This document shows positions 4,542-5,151 of a stretch of 5,151 bases of DNA, piece by piece. The translations under genes were made by a program, and so were the position numbers. How positions within the stretch are numbered: the stretch's first letter is position 1; every line of letters begins with the position of its first letter. This DNA is from Pyrinomonadaceae bacterium (GTDB lineage: Bacteria > Acidobacteriota > Blastocatellia > Pyrinomonadales > Pyrinomonadaceae), in assembly GCA_013695245.1 (NCBI GenBank), contig JACDAW010000225.1, positions 1-5,151 of the forward strand, given 5' to 3'. The notes under the pieces are model-generated. The model ran no database searches and had not been told where the DNA came from. It was given only the letters and a program-made list of their open reading frames with translations.

Positions 4542-5151
4542 ATGCCCCTGATTGCCGGAACACGTCTTAATCGCTACGAGATTCGCTCGCTTCTCGGCAA
4601 GGGCGGGATGGGCGAGGTTTATCAAGCTTACGATCCGACTTTATCGCGCTCAGTTGCACTCAAAATCTTGCCCGCCGATTTGGTTGAAGACCACGACCGC
4701 GTGCGCCGCTTCGTGCGCGAAGCGAAATCGGCGTCGGCGCTTAATCACCCGAACATCCTCACGATCTACGAGATCGGCGAAGCGCAATTAAGCGATGAGC
4801 AAAGCGTTCAGTCGCAAGAATCCGTCTCGACTCCTTCCGCTCTTATCATTCACTACATTGCGATGGAGTTTATTGATGGCGATACGCTGCGCGACAAACT
4901 CCGGCGCGACGAACTTGACTTGCGAAACTCGCTTGAATTCATCACTCAAGCGGCCAACGGGTTAGCGAAGGCGCACGCGGCCGGGATCGTGCATCGAGAC
5001 TTGAAGCCCGAAAACATCATGATCACGCGCGACGGCTACGCGAAGATTTTAGATTTCGGTTTAGCCAAGCTCGTCGAACCGCAAAACTCATCGAACGCGC
5101 CGAATGATTCGCTCGCCGAAGCCGATACCGAGATGATGCCGCAGCACACGC
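4542..5151 (+). CDS. Hanks-type serine/threonine protein kinase (N-terminal part, runs off the right edge)
   Basis: This kinase transfers phosphate from ATP to Ser/Thr residues of target proteins; its substrates cannot be told from the sequence. The visible 203 residues cover most of the catalytic core: glycine loop LLGKGGMGEVY (17-27), VALK with ATP-binding Lys41, the alpha-C Glu60 in REAKSASALNHPNI, catalytic loop HRDLKPEN (151-158, Asp153, Lys155, Asn158) and DFG (171-173). All key residues are intact, so it should be active. The Arg before the catalytic Asp marks an RD kinase, normally switched on by activation-loop phosphorylation. There is a Ser/Gln-rich insert at about 82-103 between strands 4 and 5, and the activation loop is long: no GT-x-x-YMSPE segment appears in the 30 residues after DFG. 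The ATG is fixed by an in-frame TGA at 4524-4526; GGTGAG lies 14 bases upstream, a distant and weak ribosome site. Related acidobacterial kinases often have a membrane helix and C-terminal repeats, which would lie outside the window. Confidence 0.97.
   Translation, partial: MPLIAGTRLNRYEIRSLLGKGGMGEVYQAYDPTLSRSVALKILPADLVEDHDRVRRFVREAKSASALNHPNILTIYEIGEAQLSDEQSVQSQESVSTPSALIIHYIAMEFIDGDTLRDKLRRDELDLRNSLEFITQAANGLAKAHAAGIVHRDLKPENIMITRDGYAKILDFGLAKLVEPQNSSNAPNDSLAEADTEMMPQHT

Noticed and set aside
4552..4791. A plus-strand open frame of 79 codons at the start of the kinase
   Set aside because: It is in a different frame from the clear kinase reading frame that begins at 4542 and carries all the catalytic motifs; its translation is Arg-rich and meaningless.
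1..5151. CRISPR array, tRNA, rRNA, insertion sequence or phage genes
   Set aside because: No regularly spaced repeats, cloverleaf-like sequences, transposase motifs or terminal inverted repeats were found on reading both strands.

Overview
The window looks like ordinary chromosomal DNA from a member of the Acidobacteriota, most likely the Blastocatellia/Pyrinomonadales side. This is an inference. It rests on the style of the PASTA-less serine/threonine kinase at the right edge (an MPLIAGTRLNRYEI-type N-terminus followed by VALKILP), the secreted DUF4139 protein, the long Thermus/Rickettsia-type isocitrate dehydrogenase, and the moderately GC-rich codon use with many GCG and CGC codons. No phage, transposon, CRISPR, tRNA or rRNA feature is visible.

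Left part, minus strand, reading right to left from about 2680 down to 1. The order is a pterin-4a-carbinolamine dehydratase (phhB), a 488-residue isocitrate dehydrogenase (icd), a small four-helix membrane protein of unknown function, and the N-terminal third to half of purE, which runs off the left edge. Gaps are 140, 66 and 22 bases. The last three genes could be one transcript. icd probably also has its own promoter in the 140-base gap, where there is a candidate -35/-10 pair overlapped by a palindrome, and a leader with three copies of ATTCTC/GAGAAT that could form alternative hairpins. A long imperfect hairpin lies between icd and the membrane protein gene.

Middle, 2681-2878. This is a divergent intergenic region of about 200 bases. 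It separates phhB (leftward) from a signal-peptide-bearing DUF4139 protein (rightward, 2879-4318, strong GAGGAG ribosome site). It holds a 17-base tandem repeat with a CTTCCGGC core and a possible phhB -10 box.

Right part, plus strand. The DUF4139 gene ends at a textbook intrinsic terminator with a perfect 14-bp stem. About 100 bases later there is a good sigma-70-type promoter (TTAACT, 18-base spacer, TATAAT), then a Hanks-type Ser/Thr protein kinase that is cut off by the right edge just after its DFG motif. These signals make the DUF4139 and kinase genes separate transcription units.

The genes belong to unrelated pathways (purine synthesis, TCA cycle, pterin recycling, signalling, envelope), so no joint pathway is evident. 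I found no convincing new biological system. The observations most worth checking are the regulatory structures around icd, the repeat upstream of phhB and the orphan membrane protein.
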